DNA of 64,000 nt from Rufibacter roseolus (lineage in GTDB: Bacteria; Bacteroidota; Bacteroidia; Cytophagales; Hymenobacteraceae): positions 434,001 to 498,000 of the forward strand of contig NZ_JAFMSU010000003.1 of assembly GCF_017916365.1 (NCBI RefSeq), in the 5' to 3' direction. Under the pieces are notes generated by a model. The model was not told where the DNA came from, did not search any database, and saw only the letters and a program-made list of their open reading frames with translations. Both the position numbers and the translations under genes were made by a program. Below, one piece after another: positions 52,501-60,226 of the stretch. Each line of letters begins with the position of its first letter. The first letter of the stretch is position 1.

Positions 52501-54551
52501 GTTAACAACCAATCTTCTCCAAAGGATTTGCCAGTAGTAAATGTATTACCGGCATTACAGCCGTTCATCAGGATCATGGGGTATTTACCGGTGTTGTTAT
52601 ACCCATTCACCACATCAGACACTCTACCTATGTCCAGATCCGAAACGGTAGAAGAACTATGGCCAAAGAAAGTGATCAAGGAAAGCCCTGAATTCAGCTC
52701 TCTTGCAATATTCAAGGTATCCAGACCTCCGCTAGCGCTTCTTATTTTCGTTAAGACGTTTGCACCCAGCCAAGGTCCTTCCGCGATTCGCTCAAACCCT
52801 CTCATATAAGATAGTAGAGTCCGTTGCTCTTCGTCGCTGCTACCTACCAGGTGCAGCATGTTTTTACGCCAGCCTAAGCTATAAGGAAGGCTTTCATGAA
52901 CCTTTACCTTTGCCAGATAATCTAAAATTTCCTTAGGTGTACTGGCCGGAACGCGGCCGGTTGCAACTTTAGGCACATAGCTTCCCTGCTCCCAGTCACT
53001 GGTGAAGAAAATATCGGATCCCGGGGTACCTCCTGTAGGAACTAAATCTTTATAGGCCAAGGAAGAAGGATTGTTTCTAGCATTTACGTTATCAGACTCC
53101 AACCCTTTTCCCAGCAAAAACAAGTACTGTGGCTTTCCATTGGCAATCATGAATTTCATGAAGCGCCTTATTGCCGCAGATGATTTATCACCGTAGAAAA
53201 ACTGGTCATAAATCTGTCCTACTTCCATGGTAAGGGTATCATACCCTCCTCCAACTGCAGAAGCCCTGTAAGCAGCATAATCACGCACCGGGTTAGTAGA
53301 GGTGCCACTCGGAACCATTAGACTTTGATGGGAAATAATCAGGTAATTGGCCTTGTTACCCACCACTGATTTAAATCTGACCTCCCTGGCAGGTGATGGA
53401 GCAAGGTTTGCTCCAGACCATAAGATACCGTTATTGAAGGAGGCAGGAAATACAAATCCCTTCTGAGTACCGGTTACAGCTCCAGATATCCGCTTGATGC
53501 TGCTTAGGTTCGTTAAATCATAAGCTATTGCATTAGCTGCCGCGCTTCCCTCAAAAAGGTAATATAATGGAGTAGATGCTGGTGCAGAAGGTTTAATGGG
53601 CAGGCTTGACCCGGCAATTAGATTCCTCTGCGGATAGATAGTCTTAAAATAAACAGTTCTGAAACGTGATGACGTATTCTTAGCAGTAAGGCGGAGCACG
53701 AGTTTGCCATCTGTGAAGAAGTCACTTGCAACCAGCGGGAATTCTTGCTTTAAAGACGAATACCCCGTTAACCGTATAGTACCAACCAACCGTTCTGGGC
53801 CACTTGGAGGCCTTACAAAAACATCAACCTCGTGGTTATTGTCATTGGCTCCAACAAACGCGATCTCCACTTTGGGCGCTGTACCCGCACTGTATATATT
53901 AGACGCCATGGCAGGTAGGTTATAGGTATAACCATTGGTAGACCCTCCGGTGAAACCTTCTCCCGCGTCCATCCATGACATATAGTTCTCCCCGTACCTC
54001 TTTCCTCTGGTATACTCACCATTGTCAAAGATGATTCTTTCCTGCCAATGCCAGGCTTCAGGTGTTAGGCCTGCGGGTTCCTGGTTATAAATTGACATTC
54101 TTTTACCAGGTGCAGAAGACCAGGTCAGGAAATAGGCGGCAGTATCTGTATATAAGCTGTAATATGGGTTAATATGGTTAGCAGAAGGGTCTTTATACAA
54201 TTCTCTATCCAAAGCCCCATCATTCTTCTCCCCGTAGAACTCAATGAAGTCTCCAGCGTCAAGGGAGCCGTCTGCCTCGCCTTCCACGTAAATGGAGACT
54301 TCCTGGCCGCGGCGGTAGAGCTGGAAATTGCGGGGGTCTACGTCGTTGATGCCGGCGGCTTGCAGGTAAGCTTTGTCTAAACGGTAAATGCCCGTAGCGG
54401 GCACTTTTATTTTATAGTATTTCTGGCTGTAGTTGATCCACTCGTTACCGTAGGTGATCTGCTGCCCATATGAGCGTTGTGCAGAACCTAAAAGGGCCAA
54501 GAAAACAACAGCAATAAAGAATAAAGATTTTAAATAGTAAGGTGTCTTCAT
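49569..54551 (-). CDS. PorU-like C25 peptidase with T9SS sorting domain
   Basis: Exported protein of 1660 residues; ATG at 54551 gives a clean signal peptide ending near SYGQ, whereas the longer frame starts inside the upstream gap. The gingipain-type C25 domain lies around residues 430-830: LITFFGHSSS carries the catalytic His and MILMNGCNAGNTF the catalytic Cys. Immunoglobulin-like and CARDB-type beta domains fill the next ~700 residues. The C-terminus has FYPYPNPFSSKTRF and a type A sorting domain ending in KGYGKIYILR. PorU is the T9SS sortase that removes such domains; the presence of its own sorting domain and great length fit PorU2-like relatives. The PorV/PorQ-like gene is 22 nt upstream. 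Confidence 0.85.
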   Translation of the reverse strand: MKTPYYLKSLFFIAVVFLALLGSAQRSYGQQITYGNEWINYSQKYYKIKVPATGIYRLDKAYLQAAGINDVDPRNFQLYRRGQEVSIYVEGEADGSLDAGDFIEFYGEKNDGALDRELYKDPSANHINPYYSLYTDTAAYFLTWSSAPGKRMSIYNQEPAGLTPEAWHWQERIIFDNGEYTRGKRYGENYMSWMDAGEGFTGGSTNGYTYNLPAMASNIYSAGTAPKVEIAFVGANDNNHEVDVFVRPPSGPERLVGTIRLTGYSSLKQEFPLVASDFFTDGKLVLRLTAKNTSSRFRTVYFKTIYPQRNLIAGSSLPIKPSAPASTPLYYLFEGSAAANAIAYDLTNLSSIKRISGAVTGTQKGFVFPASFNNGILWSGANLAPSPAREVRFKSVVGNKANYLIISHQSLMVPSGTSTNPVRDYAAYRASAVGGGYDTLTMEVGQIYDQFFYGDKSSAAIRRFMKFMIANGKPQYLFLLGKGLESDNVNARNNPSSLAYKDLVPTGGTPGSDIFFTSDWEQGSYVPKVATGRVPASTPKEILDYLAKVKVHESLPYSLGWRKNMLHLVGSSDEEQRTLLSYMRGFERIAEGPWLGANVLTKIRSASGGLDTLNIARELNSGLSLITFFGHSSSTVSDLDIGRVSDVVNGYNNTGKYPMILMNGCNAGNTFTTGKSFGEDWLLTADKGAIAFLAHDSYGYPSLLNIFSSNFYTTAYGDSTYLSKPLGIQHQRAIELTTQRITGENATAMNMQIVMQADPALRLLSPAKADYAVASGGASIHSVDGSSLTASSEKFLVKLDVRNYGRVNLDSFYVSVNRKLENGTEFLYDSIKVAPIYYRDTLQIELESKTFEGAGVNTFVITLDHTDTIAELDETNNITTIEYFLSKSGVLALGPQEYSIVKNRTVKLIGQSTDLLTEPRGYYFEIDTVHTFKSAWKKSQVVQSALMPVWEVTLPENTVNRDSAVYFWRVRYETIAAEEDTLWATSSFRYIPGSPSGWSQKGFGQLQKAEKQKLVDNQSSKTYSFAPTFRIFELKGVGGAGAFGYPPYGIFLDNFKTIEADCGGVSSNMMAIILNDKTLEPYIGMPTTSGFICGTFPKFVYHFSNLTSAANLARLEQFLNSIPPGYHVAMMSMGNVPFSTFPENIKAGFRSLGSTLIDQLKTGDPFSIVGRKGTTPGTATEVGPNLTDPTPRNLQTIRNEKQVNSFESQGTVLSTLIGPAKEWKSLHHQLKLEASDSYQLDVIGVDQSGKETVLSSKVTASSLSLAGINASTYPYLRLKLTLKDETQRTAPQLGQWTVLYEGLPEGLMRPDLVGLEKYNKLSEQAANGEVNLQYAFHNISEVSFTDSLTVETTLFAENGAKTMKTFKVEPLQKEDTVFFTHKFSTINLKGANRLRVTVNPRILPEQNYFNNTLEVPFNVNLTAGMPPVLDVVFDGVRILDGDIVSPSPLISMVLKDNSRKIPITNPASMKVYLKKEDGDFEEIEVSTNPNIRWYPADDKNDFRVEYHPEKLADGKYTLEVQGFDALGQRAGNERYSVNFEVVNASSVTNFYPYPNPFSSKTRFVFTLTGSTVPDKMKIQIMTVTGKVIREVQKEELGPIKIGNNVSEFAWDGTDEYGERLANGVYLYRVVMDNGPEEMKHRYTEGDKAFKKGYGKIYILR

Positions 54552-54573
54552 AAAACTAGCGCGCGCACAAAAA

Positions 54574-55653
54574 TCAATCAAAACTATAGGCCAAAGAAAC
54601 AATTACGGAAGAGACTTGGGAGTTATCAGAAACCTTGGATAACGCCAGGTCAAGTTGCAGGCCTCGGGTGGCCACACCAATCCCGAAATTCGGCTGCACT
54701 TTCCAGCTGCTCTTCCCGTCAAGGTCTTCTATTTGCTGCACGTTGTTGAACCCACCGCGCAGAAACACAGAGTTGGCATAACCCAGCTCCACCCCAACCC
54801 TTGGGTCCACGGAAACCACGCCGGTAGAAAGCAGGGTGTTCCTTTTCCCGTCGGTGGTGATTTCCAGGTCAGTGGCTACTAAAGCCGAGAAGCGGTTGGC
54901 GAACTGGAAAGATCGGCCGGCTCCCAGAATCAGGCGGGGCAGGGTAACTTCAATGCTGTTGGCGTTAAAAGATTCCTGGTCTTTCAAGTAAGTGTCTTCC
55001 AGTTCATCGGGGTTCAGTTTCCAGGCGGTGAAGGTAGTGGTGATGTCTTTGGCCATTAAACCAAATTGCCAGTTGCCCCGGCGTAACTGCGCCCCTGCAT
55101 CAATCCCAAAGCCCCAGGCGTTCGCGAATTTCCCTACGTTGCGGTAAATGATTTTGGCGTTGGCACCCAAGGTAAGACCTTTGATGAGGTTGCTCTGGCG
55201 GGCGTACGAAGCCAGGAAAGCATAGTCGGCCACCGAGAAGAACTCTATGCTGTCATACTGGATGGCGCCGTACTCATTCTGCAGGCGGCGGGTATCCGCG
55301 ATGTCATCCACCCCTACCCGGATCACCGAGAAAGCCAGCGCACTGGTGGAGTCCAGGTTGGTGGCGTAGGAACCGTAGTCGTTTTTGATGATGCCGGCGA
55401 AAAGCTCAGAGTGCATGTACACGGCATTGTGGCGTTTGGGCAGCCCTACCAGACCGGCTGGGTTCCAGAAACCGGCCGTGGCATCGCGCACAATGGCCGA
55501 CTGCACACTTCCCATCCCCAAGGCCCTGGCCCCTACCCCAATATTGAGGAACTCGTTGCTGTACTTAGGCGCAGAGATATCCTGTGCCTGAGCCGGGTCA
55601 GGGAAAAGAAGGTAAGCGAGAAGAAAAAAGATGGGTACTAGTTTTTTATTCAT
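54574..55653 (-). CDS. PorV/PorQ-family outer membrane protein
   Basis: Outer-membrane beta-barrel of 359 residues with signal peptide ending near AQAQ. It has the opening motif FLNIGVGARALGMGSVQSAI and the GFWNPAGLVGLP region of PorV/UPF0164/FadL-like barrels, and ends with alternating strands and Phe-Asp (SLAYSFD). PorV holds T9SS substrates for PorU on the cell surface. Pairing with the PorU-like gene 22 nt downstream supports a role as its shuttle. PorQ rather than PorV identity cannot be settled by reading. Confidence 0.88.
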   Translation of the reverse strand: MNKKLVPIFFLLAYLLFPDPAQAQDISAPKYSNEFLNIGVGARALGMGSVQSAIVRDATAGFWNPAGLVGLPKRHNAVYMHSELFAGIIKNDYGSYATNLDSTSALAFSVIRVGVDDIADTRRLQNEYGAIQYDSIEFFSVADYAFLASYARQSNLIKGLTLGANAKIIYRNVGKFANAWGFGIDAGAQLRRGNWQFGLMAKDITTTFTAWKLNPDELEDTYLKDQESFNANSIEVTLPRLILGAGRSFQFANRFSALVATDLEITTDGKRNTLLSTGVVSVDPRVGVELGYANSVFLRGGFNNVQQIEDLDGKSSWKVQPNFGIGVATRGLQLDLALSKVSDNSQVSSVIVSLAYSFD

Positions 55654-55877
55654 AAAATATAATTATACGCCATATACGGAATAATCCTGTAAAGATAGTG
55701 CCATCTGGCAACATTATAACAACATTTGTTTAGCGCTTATTACACTCCCTGAGCAAGTTCTGTTCCATTTTACTCCTATTTCTTTACAGGCTGTCCGCCT
55801 GCCTCATCTAAACCCTCTTTCCGTACTTGCCGCAAGCTTTTTTCTCTGAAAATAGAAACAAAAAATATTTTTCACCA

Positions 55878-55898
55878 GTACCTTGTTTTACATAGTAC
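55878..55898. promoter_or_regulatory. PadR-type operator dyad
   Basis: Pattern GTAC-N2-TGT-N3-ACA-N2-GTAC, a perfect 21-bp dyad in its fixed positions. It covers the -33 TTG of the promoter of the PadR gene, so binding would block transcription. Direct copies of AGTACCTT at 55877 and 55894 give the same spacing. Confidence 0.55.
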
Positions 55899-55913
55899 CT
55901 TCTTATATATTTG
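55883..55913 (+). promoter_or_regulatory. Promoter of PadR-PspC operon
   Basis: TTG (55883-55885), 20 nt, then TATATTTG (55906-55913) match the -33/-7 consensus. Transcription would start near 55919, 20 nt before the padR ATG. Confidence 0.65.
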
Positions 55914-55938
55914 TATCAACAATTCAGACTCACAGACC

Positions 55939-56277
55939 ATGAAAGTAGAAAACACACAAGTGCAGATGCGGAAAGGGATTCTGGAGTACTGCATTCTGGA
56001 AATCATCGCCCGCGGCGAAGCCTACGCCTCCGACATGCTGGAGGAACTAACCGCAGCCAAGATGATAGTAGTGGAGGGGACGCTCTACCCACTGCTGACC
56101 AGATTGAAGAACGCCGGACTCCTGGACTACTCCTGGGTGGAATCCACCTCCGGACCTCCCCGCAAGTACTACAAACTCACCGCCACCGGCACTGAGTTTC
56201 TAGAGCAGCTCCGCCTCACCTGGCAGGAACTGGTAGACTCCACCACCTTCATCATCAACCGCAAGAAATCCAACTAG
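55939..56277 (+). CDS. PadR-family transcriptional regulator
   Basis: Small winged-helix repressor of 112 residues. GILEYCILEIIARGEAYASDMLEEL is the recognition core start, then VEGTLYPLLTRLKNAGLLDYSW, with the Leu-Tyr-Pro-Leu motif typical of PadR, and the wing STSGPPRKYYKLTATG. It lacks the long C-terminal domain of VirR-like members. The stop is 2 nt before the PspC/DUF2807 gene, so the two are one operon, and the dyad at 55878 suggests self-repression. Ligand or stress signal is unknown. Confidence 0.93.
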   Translation: MKVENTQVQMRKGILEYCILEIIARGEAYASDMLEELTAAKMIVVEGTLYPLLTRLKNAGLLDYSWVESTSGPPRKYYKLTATGTEFLEQLRLTWQELVDSTTFIINRKKSN

Positions 56278-56279
56278 CC

Positions 56280-58775
56280 ATGAAAAAGAATATAAGTGTC
56301 AACCTGCAAGGCATGATCTTCCACGTGGAGGAAGACGGCTACGAGATGTTGAGCCAATACCTTGCCGGCATAAAGACGTACTTCTCTACCTATGAGGGAC
56401 ATGAGGAGATTGTGGCCGATATAGAGTCCCGCATAGCGGAGATCTTCTTCTCCCGCCTGAACCCAGGCAAGCAGGTCATCTCCCGCGATGATGTGCAGGC
56501 GCTCATCACACAGATGGGAACCATCGCCGACTTTGAGACCGTGGAGACCGAAGAAGCCGAAGCCGCCGAAGCCGCCTCGGCCAAAACCCAGGGCAGCACC
56601 GCCACTCCTCCGCCTTTTGAACCCGCGCCCTCTGAGCAGAAACGCCTGTACCGTGACGTAAACCGCAAAGTACTGGCCGGCGTGGCGGCAGGAATCGCCA
56701 ATTACCTGCAGATGGACCCTATCTGGGTGAGACTGGCCTTTGTACTGCTGGTGCTGGGCGTGCCGTTCACGGGTGGCTTTACCCTGCTTGGGGTAATCCT
56801 CTACGTGGTTTGCTGGATAGCCCTGCCTCAGAACGCCGCTTTACCAGACATTCCGGTGCGTAAACTGTTCCGTGACCCGATAGACAAGAAACTGGGCGGC
56901 GTGGCTAGCGGTATCGCCATCTATTTCGGGGCAGATGTGGCCATCATCAGATTGCTGTTCCTGCTGTTCTTTTTGATAGGCGGGGTTGGTTTGATCCCTT
57001 ATATCATTCTCTGGATTGCCGTTCCTGAGGCTAAAACCATAACAGAGCGGGTGCAAATGCAGGGAAACCCCGTTACGCTCTCCAGTATAGAAGAATCGGT
57101 TAAAAACAACCTGAACATGCGGGACGCTAACGGGCAGGAGAGCACCTTAGCGAAAGTCCTCTTGTTTCCGGTGCGTTTGGTGTCACAGGTGATCCAGGTT
57201 CTGTCAAGGGTGCTCAATCCAGTGTTGGGTTTACTAGTCACCTTGGTACGGGTATTCGCGGGGCTTTTGATGATGGTGGTAGCCGGTGCCTTTATGATCG
57301 CCCTGCTCACCTCTGTGATGATAGGAACCGGGATTTATGACCAGCCCCAGTACTTCAACTTCGGAGATATTCCGGCCGCGGCCTTCTTCAATGCGGTTCC
57401 TGGCTGGTTAGTGTGGGCAGGATTCTTTGCAGGTTTCATCCCGGCGCTGCTGTTGTTCCTGTTGGGGGTTGGTTTGCTGGCCAAGCGCTTCCTGCTGCGC
57501 CCAACTGTGGGTTGGCCCATGCTGGGGGTATGGCTTCTGGCCTTGGCGGCTTTGCTGAGCGGTATTGCCATGACCACCCGCCACTATCAGGAAAGCGGTG
57601 AATTTGCCACCGAGCAGACTTTTCCGGCCGCCGCCTACTCTACCATGGTCTTCAACATCCGGGATACCAACCATAGCTACGGACATCGTATGAACGTGAA
57701 ACTGGAAGGCTACAACGGTACAGACGTGAAAGTGATCCAGACCTACAAAGCCAAAGGCCTGGACGAGGCAGACGCCATCAAGAATGCGCAGATGATCTCC
57801 TACAAAATGATGCAGCAGGACTCGGTGCTTCGGTTCGATGACGCGTTCACCTTCAAACCAAACGCCATTTTCCGTGACCAGGACCTGCAAATCAAAGTCC
57901 TGATCCCGGAGGGGAAGCAACTCCGCTTCTCTGAGGGCTACGCCAACCACTTCTCAGACGAGATCACAAACGGTGAGTACTATTCTGATGACCTGGCCGG
58001 CAATACCTGGCAGATGAAAAACGGACGTCTGGTTTGCCTTACCTGCAGCGTGGTAGACAGCACCGGCGGCGCAACTGCCCGGCAGCCCCGCAACACGGTA
58101 GGTTTAGACGACGACCTGGCCATCTTGAAAGACGAGTACGATGGCATCTCCAAGATCTACAACGTGCGTGATTTCACCGAGATCGAAGCCGGAGGCGCTT
58201 ACCACATCAGGGTTAGACAGTCTCACCGCAACTACGTACGGGTAACCGGCTCAGAAAACGAGTTGGAGAAACTGAAGCTTCGGGTGCAGAACGGTGTCCT
58301 GAAAATCAGCCGCGAAAGTGAGTTCATGAGACTTTGGGAAAGCAGCAAAAGCGCGGTTCTCATTGAGGTAGAAACCCCAGACCTGTCCACGGTAGACCTT
58401 AGCGGAGCCACCAAGGCCGAGATCATTGGTTTTGCGCCGGAGAACTTCACTATCAAACAGTCCGGAGCCAGCGAGTTAGCCATCAGCATCAGCACGGGCC
58501 ACCTGGATGTTGACCAGAGCGGCGCCTCCAGAGCCAGCCTCAAAGGCTACGCCGATGAACTTTCCATTGACGGAAGCGGCGCCTGCAAGGTGGATGCCTC
58601 CAAATTGGTGGCCCAGGTTGCCCACGTAGACGTAAGCGGCGCCAGCCAAAGCGTGGTGAACGTGCAGAAGCAATTGTTTGCCGATGCCAGCGGCGCCAGC
58701 TCAGTTGAATATTTGGGCGATGCCCAGGTAGAAAAGAATCAGTCGGGCGGTTCCCGCGTAAACCGCCGCAGATAG
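56280..58775 (+). CDS. PspC-domain and DUF2807 envelope protein
   Basis: Membrane protein of 831 residues. A short N-terminal domain (about 1-90: VNLQGMIFHVEEDGYEML) precedes two PspC-type domains (about 120-185 and 195-250: LAGVAAGIANYL and LGGVASGIAIYFG), each with membrane helices. More helices lie at about 310-445. The C-terminal part (about 630-825) is a DUF2807-type beta-helix with repeated SGA motifs (DLSGATKAE, KQSGASELA, DQSGASRAS, GSGACKV, VSGASQS, ASGASSV). The layout is shared by many Bacteroidota proteins downstream of a PadR gene; envelope stress sensing is the best guess from the PspC part. Fully consistent operon partner of the PadR gene. Confidence 0.9.
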   Translation: MKKNISVNLQGMIFHVEEDGYEMLSQYLAGIKTYFSTYEGHEEIVADIESRIAEIFFSRLNPGKQVISRDDVQALITQMGTIADFETVETEEAEAAEAASAKTQGSTATPPPFEPAPSEQKRLYRDVNRKVLAGVAAGIANYLQMDPIWVRLAFVLLVLGVPFTGGFTLLGVILYVVCWIALPQNAALPDIPVRKLFRDPIDKKLGGVASGIAIYFGADVAIIRLLFLLFFLIGGVGLIPYIILWIAVPEAKTITERVQMQGNPVTLSSIEESVKNNLNMRDANGQESTLAKVLLFPVRLVSQVIQVLSRVLNPVLGLLVTLVRVFAGLLMMVVAGAFMIALLTSVMIGTGIYDQPQYFNFGDIPAAAFFNAVPGWLVWAGFFAGFIPALLLFLLGVGLLAKRFLLRPTVGWPMLGVWLLALAALLSGIAMTTRHYQESGEFATEQTFPAAAYSTMVFNIRDTNHSYGHRMNVKLEGYNGTDVKVIQTYKAKGLDEADAIKNAQMISYKMMQQDSVLRFDDAFTFKPNAIFRDQDLQIKVLIPEGKQLRFSEGYANHFSDEITNGEYYSDDLAGNTWQMKNGRLVCLTCSVVDSTGGATARQPRNTVGLDDDLAILKDEYDGISKIYNVRDFTEIEAGGAYHIRVRQSHRNYVRVTGSENELEKLKLRVQNGVLKISRESEFMRLWESSKSAVLIEVETPDLSTVDLSGATKAEIIGFAPENFTIKQSGASELAISISTGHLDVDQSGASRASLKGYADELSIDGSGACKVDASKLVAQVAHVDVSGASQSVVNVQKQLFADASGASSVEYLGDAQVEKNQSGGSRVNRRR

Positions 58776-58779
58776 TACC

Positions 58780-58816
58780 CGTTTAGGGCCTGTTTTACAG
58801 AAATGGGCCCTAAATG
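58780..58816. repeat. Dispersed palindrome copy after PspC gene
   Basis: TTTAGGGCC and GGGCCCTAAA arms around TGTTTTACAGAAAT; begins 5 nt after the stop. Possible weak terminator. Confidence 0.5.
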
Positions 58817-59063
58817 AATTTGTCACCAAAAGCTCTCTTTCTGGATTTCTTGAGAAGCTTTTGAATAAGGAGGACGCGCTTCTGGCAAAGTCCTCCTTCT
58901 TTTTTCCCCTTCATGAACTGAATACAAGTTGCTGAATTTCCCTTCCCCTGTTCAGCCCTCTTACTGATTTTCCCGGCAAGTCCTTTTGCCACCTGGCTTT
59001 CCCTTCCAAGTTTCTTTTCAAATGAAAACCAGGTTTCCGGCATGGCTGAAATGGAGATAGCTA

Positions 59064-59101
59064 TGTTTCTGGCCTCTTTTTGCCAAAACACTTCCCAAAC
59101 G
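59064..59101. repeat. Dispersed palindrome copy (degenerate)
   Basis: GTTT and AAAC ends, GGCCTC block on the left, core CTTTTTGCCAAAAC. Weak pairing. Confidence 0.35.
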
Positions 59102-59177
59102 CAGGCACCAACCCAAACCGCTCTTCAGAAGGACAACCTTTCATAGGTCACCTAAAGCTAAGGCACGCCCGCAAATC

Positions 59178-59215
59178 CGTTTTCACCCTAGATTTTCAAA
59201 ACCGATCTAAAATCA
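59178..59215. repeat. Dispersed palindrome copy (degenerate)
   Basis: CCGTTTTC at the left, CTAAAATC at the right, core AGATTTTCAAAACC. Lies 45 nt before the next start codon. Confidence 0.35.
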
Positions 59216-59259
59216 GTTAAGCCTTTATTCTGTTCATTCAACCTGAAATCCTAAAAAAT

Positions 59260-60144
59260 ATGTTCTCGCTTCTTCCAAAATCAATCACGCTGGCCCTTTT
59301 GCTAAGTCCTTCTGTCTTGATGGCCCAAAACACTAATACAGACTGCGAAAGTAAACTGGTCTCCTATAAGGGCTGGAAAGAAACCTTGGCCACCCAATGG
59401 ACTTTGTCCCTGCCAGGACCAACCGGCGGTAATCTACAATACTTAGGCGCGGTGCACTCCACTGATCCAGCGCATCCGCAGTTTGCGCAAATCAAACAGA
59501 CCTGGCAGGCCCAGAAACCCACCCTGGTTTTCTTTGAGGGACCAAACCGGGGCACTGCCGCGTCTGAGGAGGAAACCATAAAGCAATTTGGAGAATCTGG
59601 CTACGTACGGTTCCTGGCCCAGGCCGAGGCAATCAAGACACAGTCGCTGGAGATGTCTCCGCAGGAAGAAGTGGACCAATTGATAAAATCGGGAAGGTTT
59701 GGAAAAGACCAGGTGAAACTGTTTTTCCTTCTGCGTGAGGCCAGCCGTCTGCGCGAACGTAAAGGATTCAACGAGGAACAGCTCAAAGCCGCCATGGCCC
59801 AGCTGCTACCCAAAGCCAACCAGATGATCAAAGGCTTTGACGAAGTAATCCCTGACGTGGCGTCTTTACAGGTAGCCTACCAGAAATACTGGACCTCGCC
59901 GGCCAACTGGTGGGAGGCACCCGCCAACTGGTTCGATCCCCTGGGAGACGGGCAGAAAACCGGCGGAAAATTCACCAACGAAATCAACCGCCTGAACAGC
60001 GAGAACCGCAACCGGCACATGTACCGGCTGCTCTCAGAAGCGGTACTCAGAGGTGAAAAGGTCATGGCCGTTGTAGGTAGAAACCACGTGCCTATGCAGG
60101 CTGAGGCTTTGAAATGCGCTTTAACTAAAAAAGCCAACCCCTAA
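59260..60144 (+). CDS. Secreted TraB/GumN (Tiki-fold) family protein
   Basis: Exported protein of 294 residues with signal peptide ending near VLMAQ. The fold marks are a GxxH-like motif near the start (YLGAVHS), an acidic residue in FFEGPNRG, and a late RNRHMYRLLSEAVLRGEKVMAV cut by the final VVGRNHVPMQ with a second G-x-x-H-like histidine. The fold includes Tiki proteases and TraB/PrgY proteins; catalytic roles in bacteria are mostly unproven. Ser, Trp and Pro-rich middle (WWEAPANWFDP) is unusual. Single gene. Confidence 0.68.
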   Translation: MFSLLPKSITLALLLSPSVLMAQNTNTDCESKLVSYKGWKETLATQWTLSLPGPTGGNLQYLGAVHSTDPAHPQFAQIKQTWQAQKPTLVFFEGPNRGTAASEEETIKQFGESGYVRFLAQAEAIKTQSLEMSPQEEVDQLIKSGRFGKDQVKLFFLLREASRLRERKGFNEEQLKAAMAQLLPKANQMIKGFDEVIPDVASLQVAYQKYWTSPANWWEAPANWFDPLGDGQKTGGKFTNEINRLNSENRNRHMYRLLSEAVLRGEKVMAVVGRNHVPMQAEALKCALTKKANP

Positions 60145-60155
60145 AAAGAGGAATC

Positions 60156-60193
60156 CGTTTGGCGCCTGATTTTTAGAAAACAGGCGCCAAACG
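60156..60193. terminator. Bidirectional terminator of the dispersed-palindrome type
   Basis: CGTTTGGCGCCTG (60156-60168) and CAGGCGCCAAACG (60181-60193) pair perfectly over 13 bp; the loop ATTTTTAGAAAA is the family core. It lies between two convergent genes. There is no long T-run, so efficiency is uncertain. Confidence 0.65.
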
Positions 60194-60226
60194 AATTCTT
60201 ATAGTTGGAAAACTCCCTTACTAACT

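Larger units (their letters stand above)
58776..59259. other. Intergenic region with three dispersed palindromes
   Basis: A 484-bp gap with palindrome copies at 58780-58816, 59064-59101 and 59178-59215. The minus-strand frame at 58810-59091 is Lys-rich and without family; I do not call it a gene. Confidence 0.55.

Noticed and set aside
58810..59091. 93-residue minus-strand ORF after the PspC gene
   Set aside because: Lys/Ser-rich, no family, overlaps a dispersed palindrome; not supportable.
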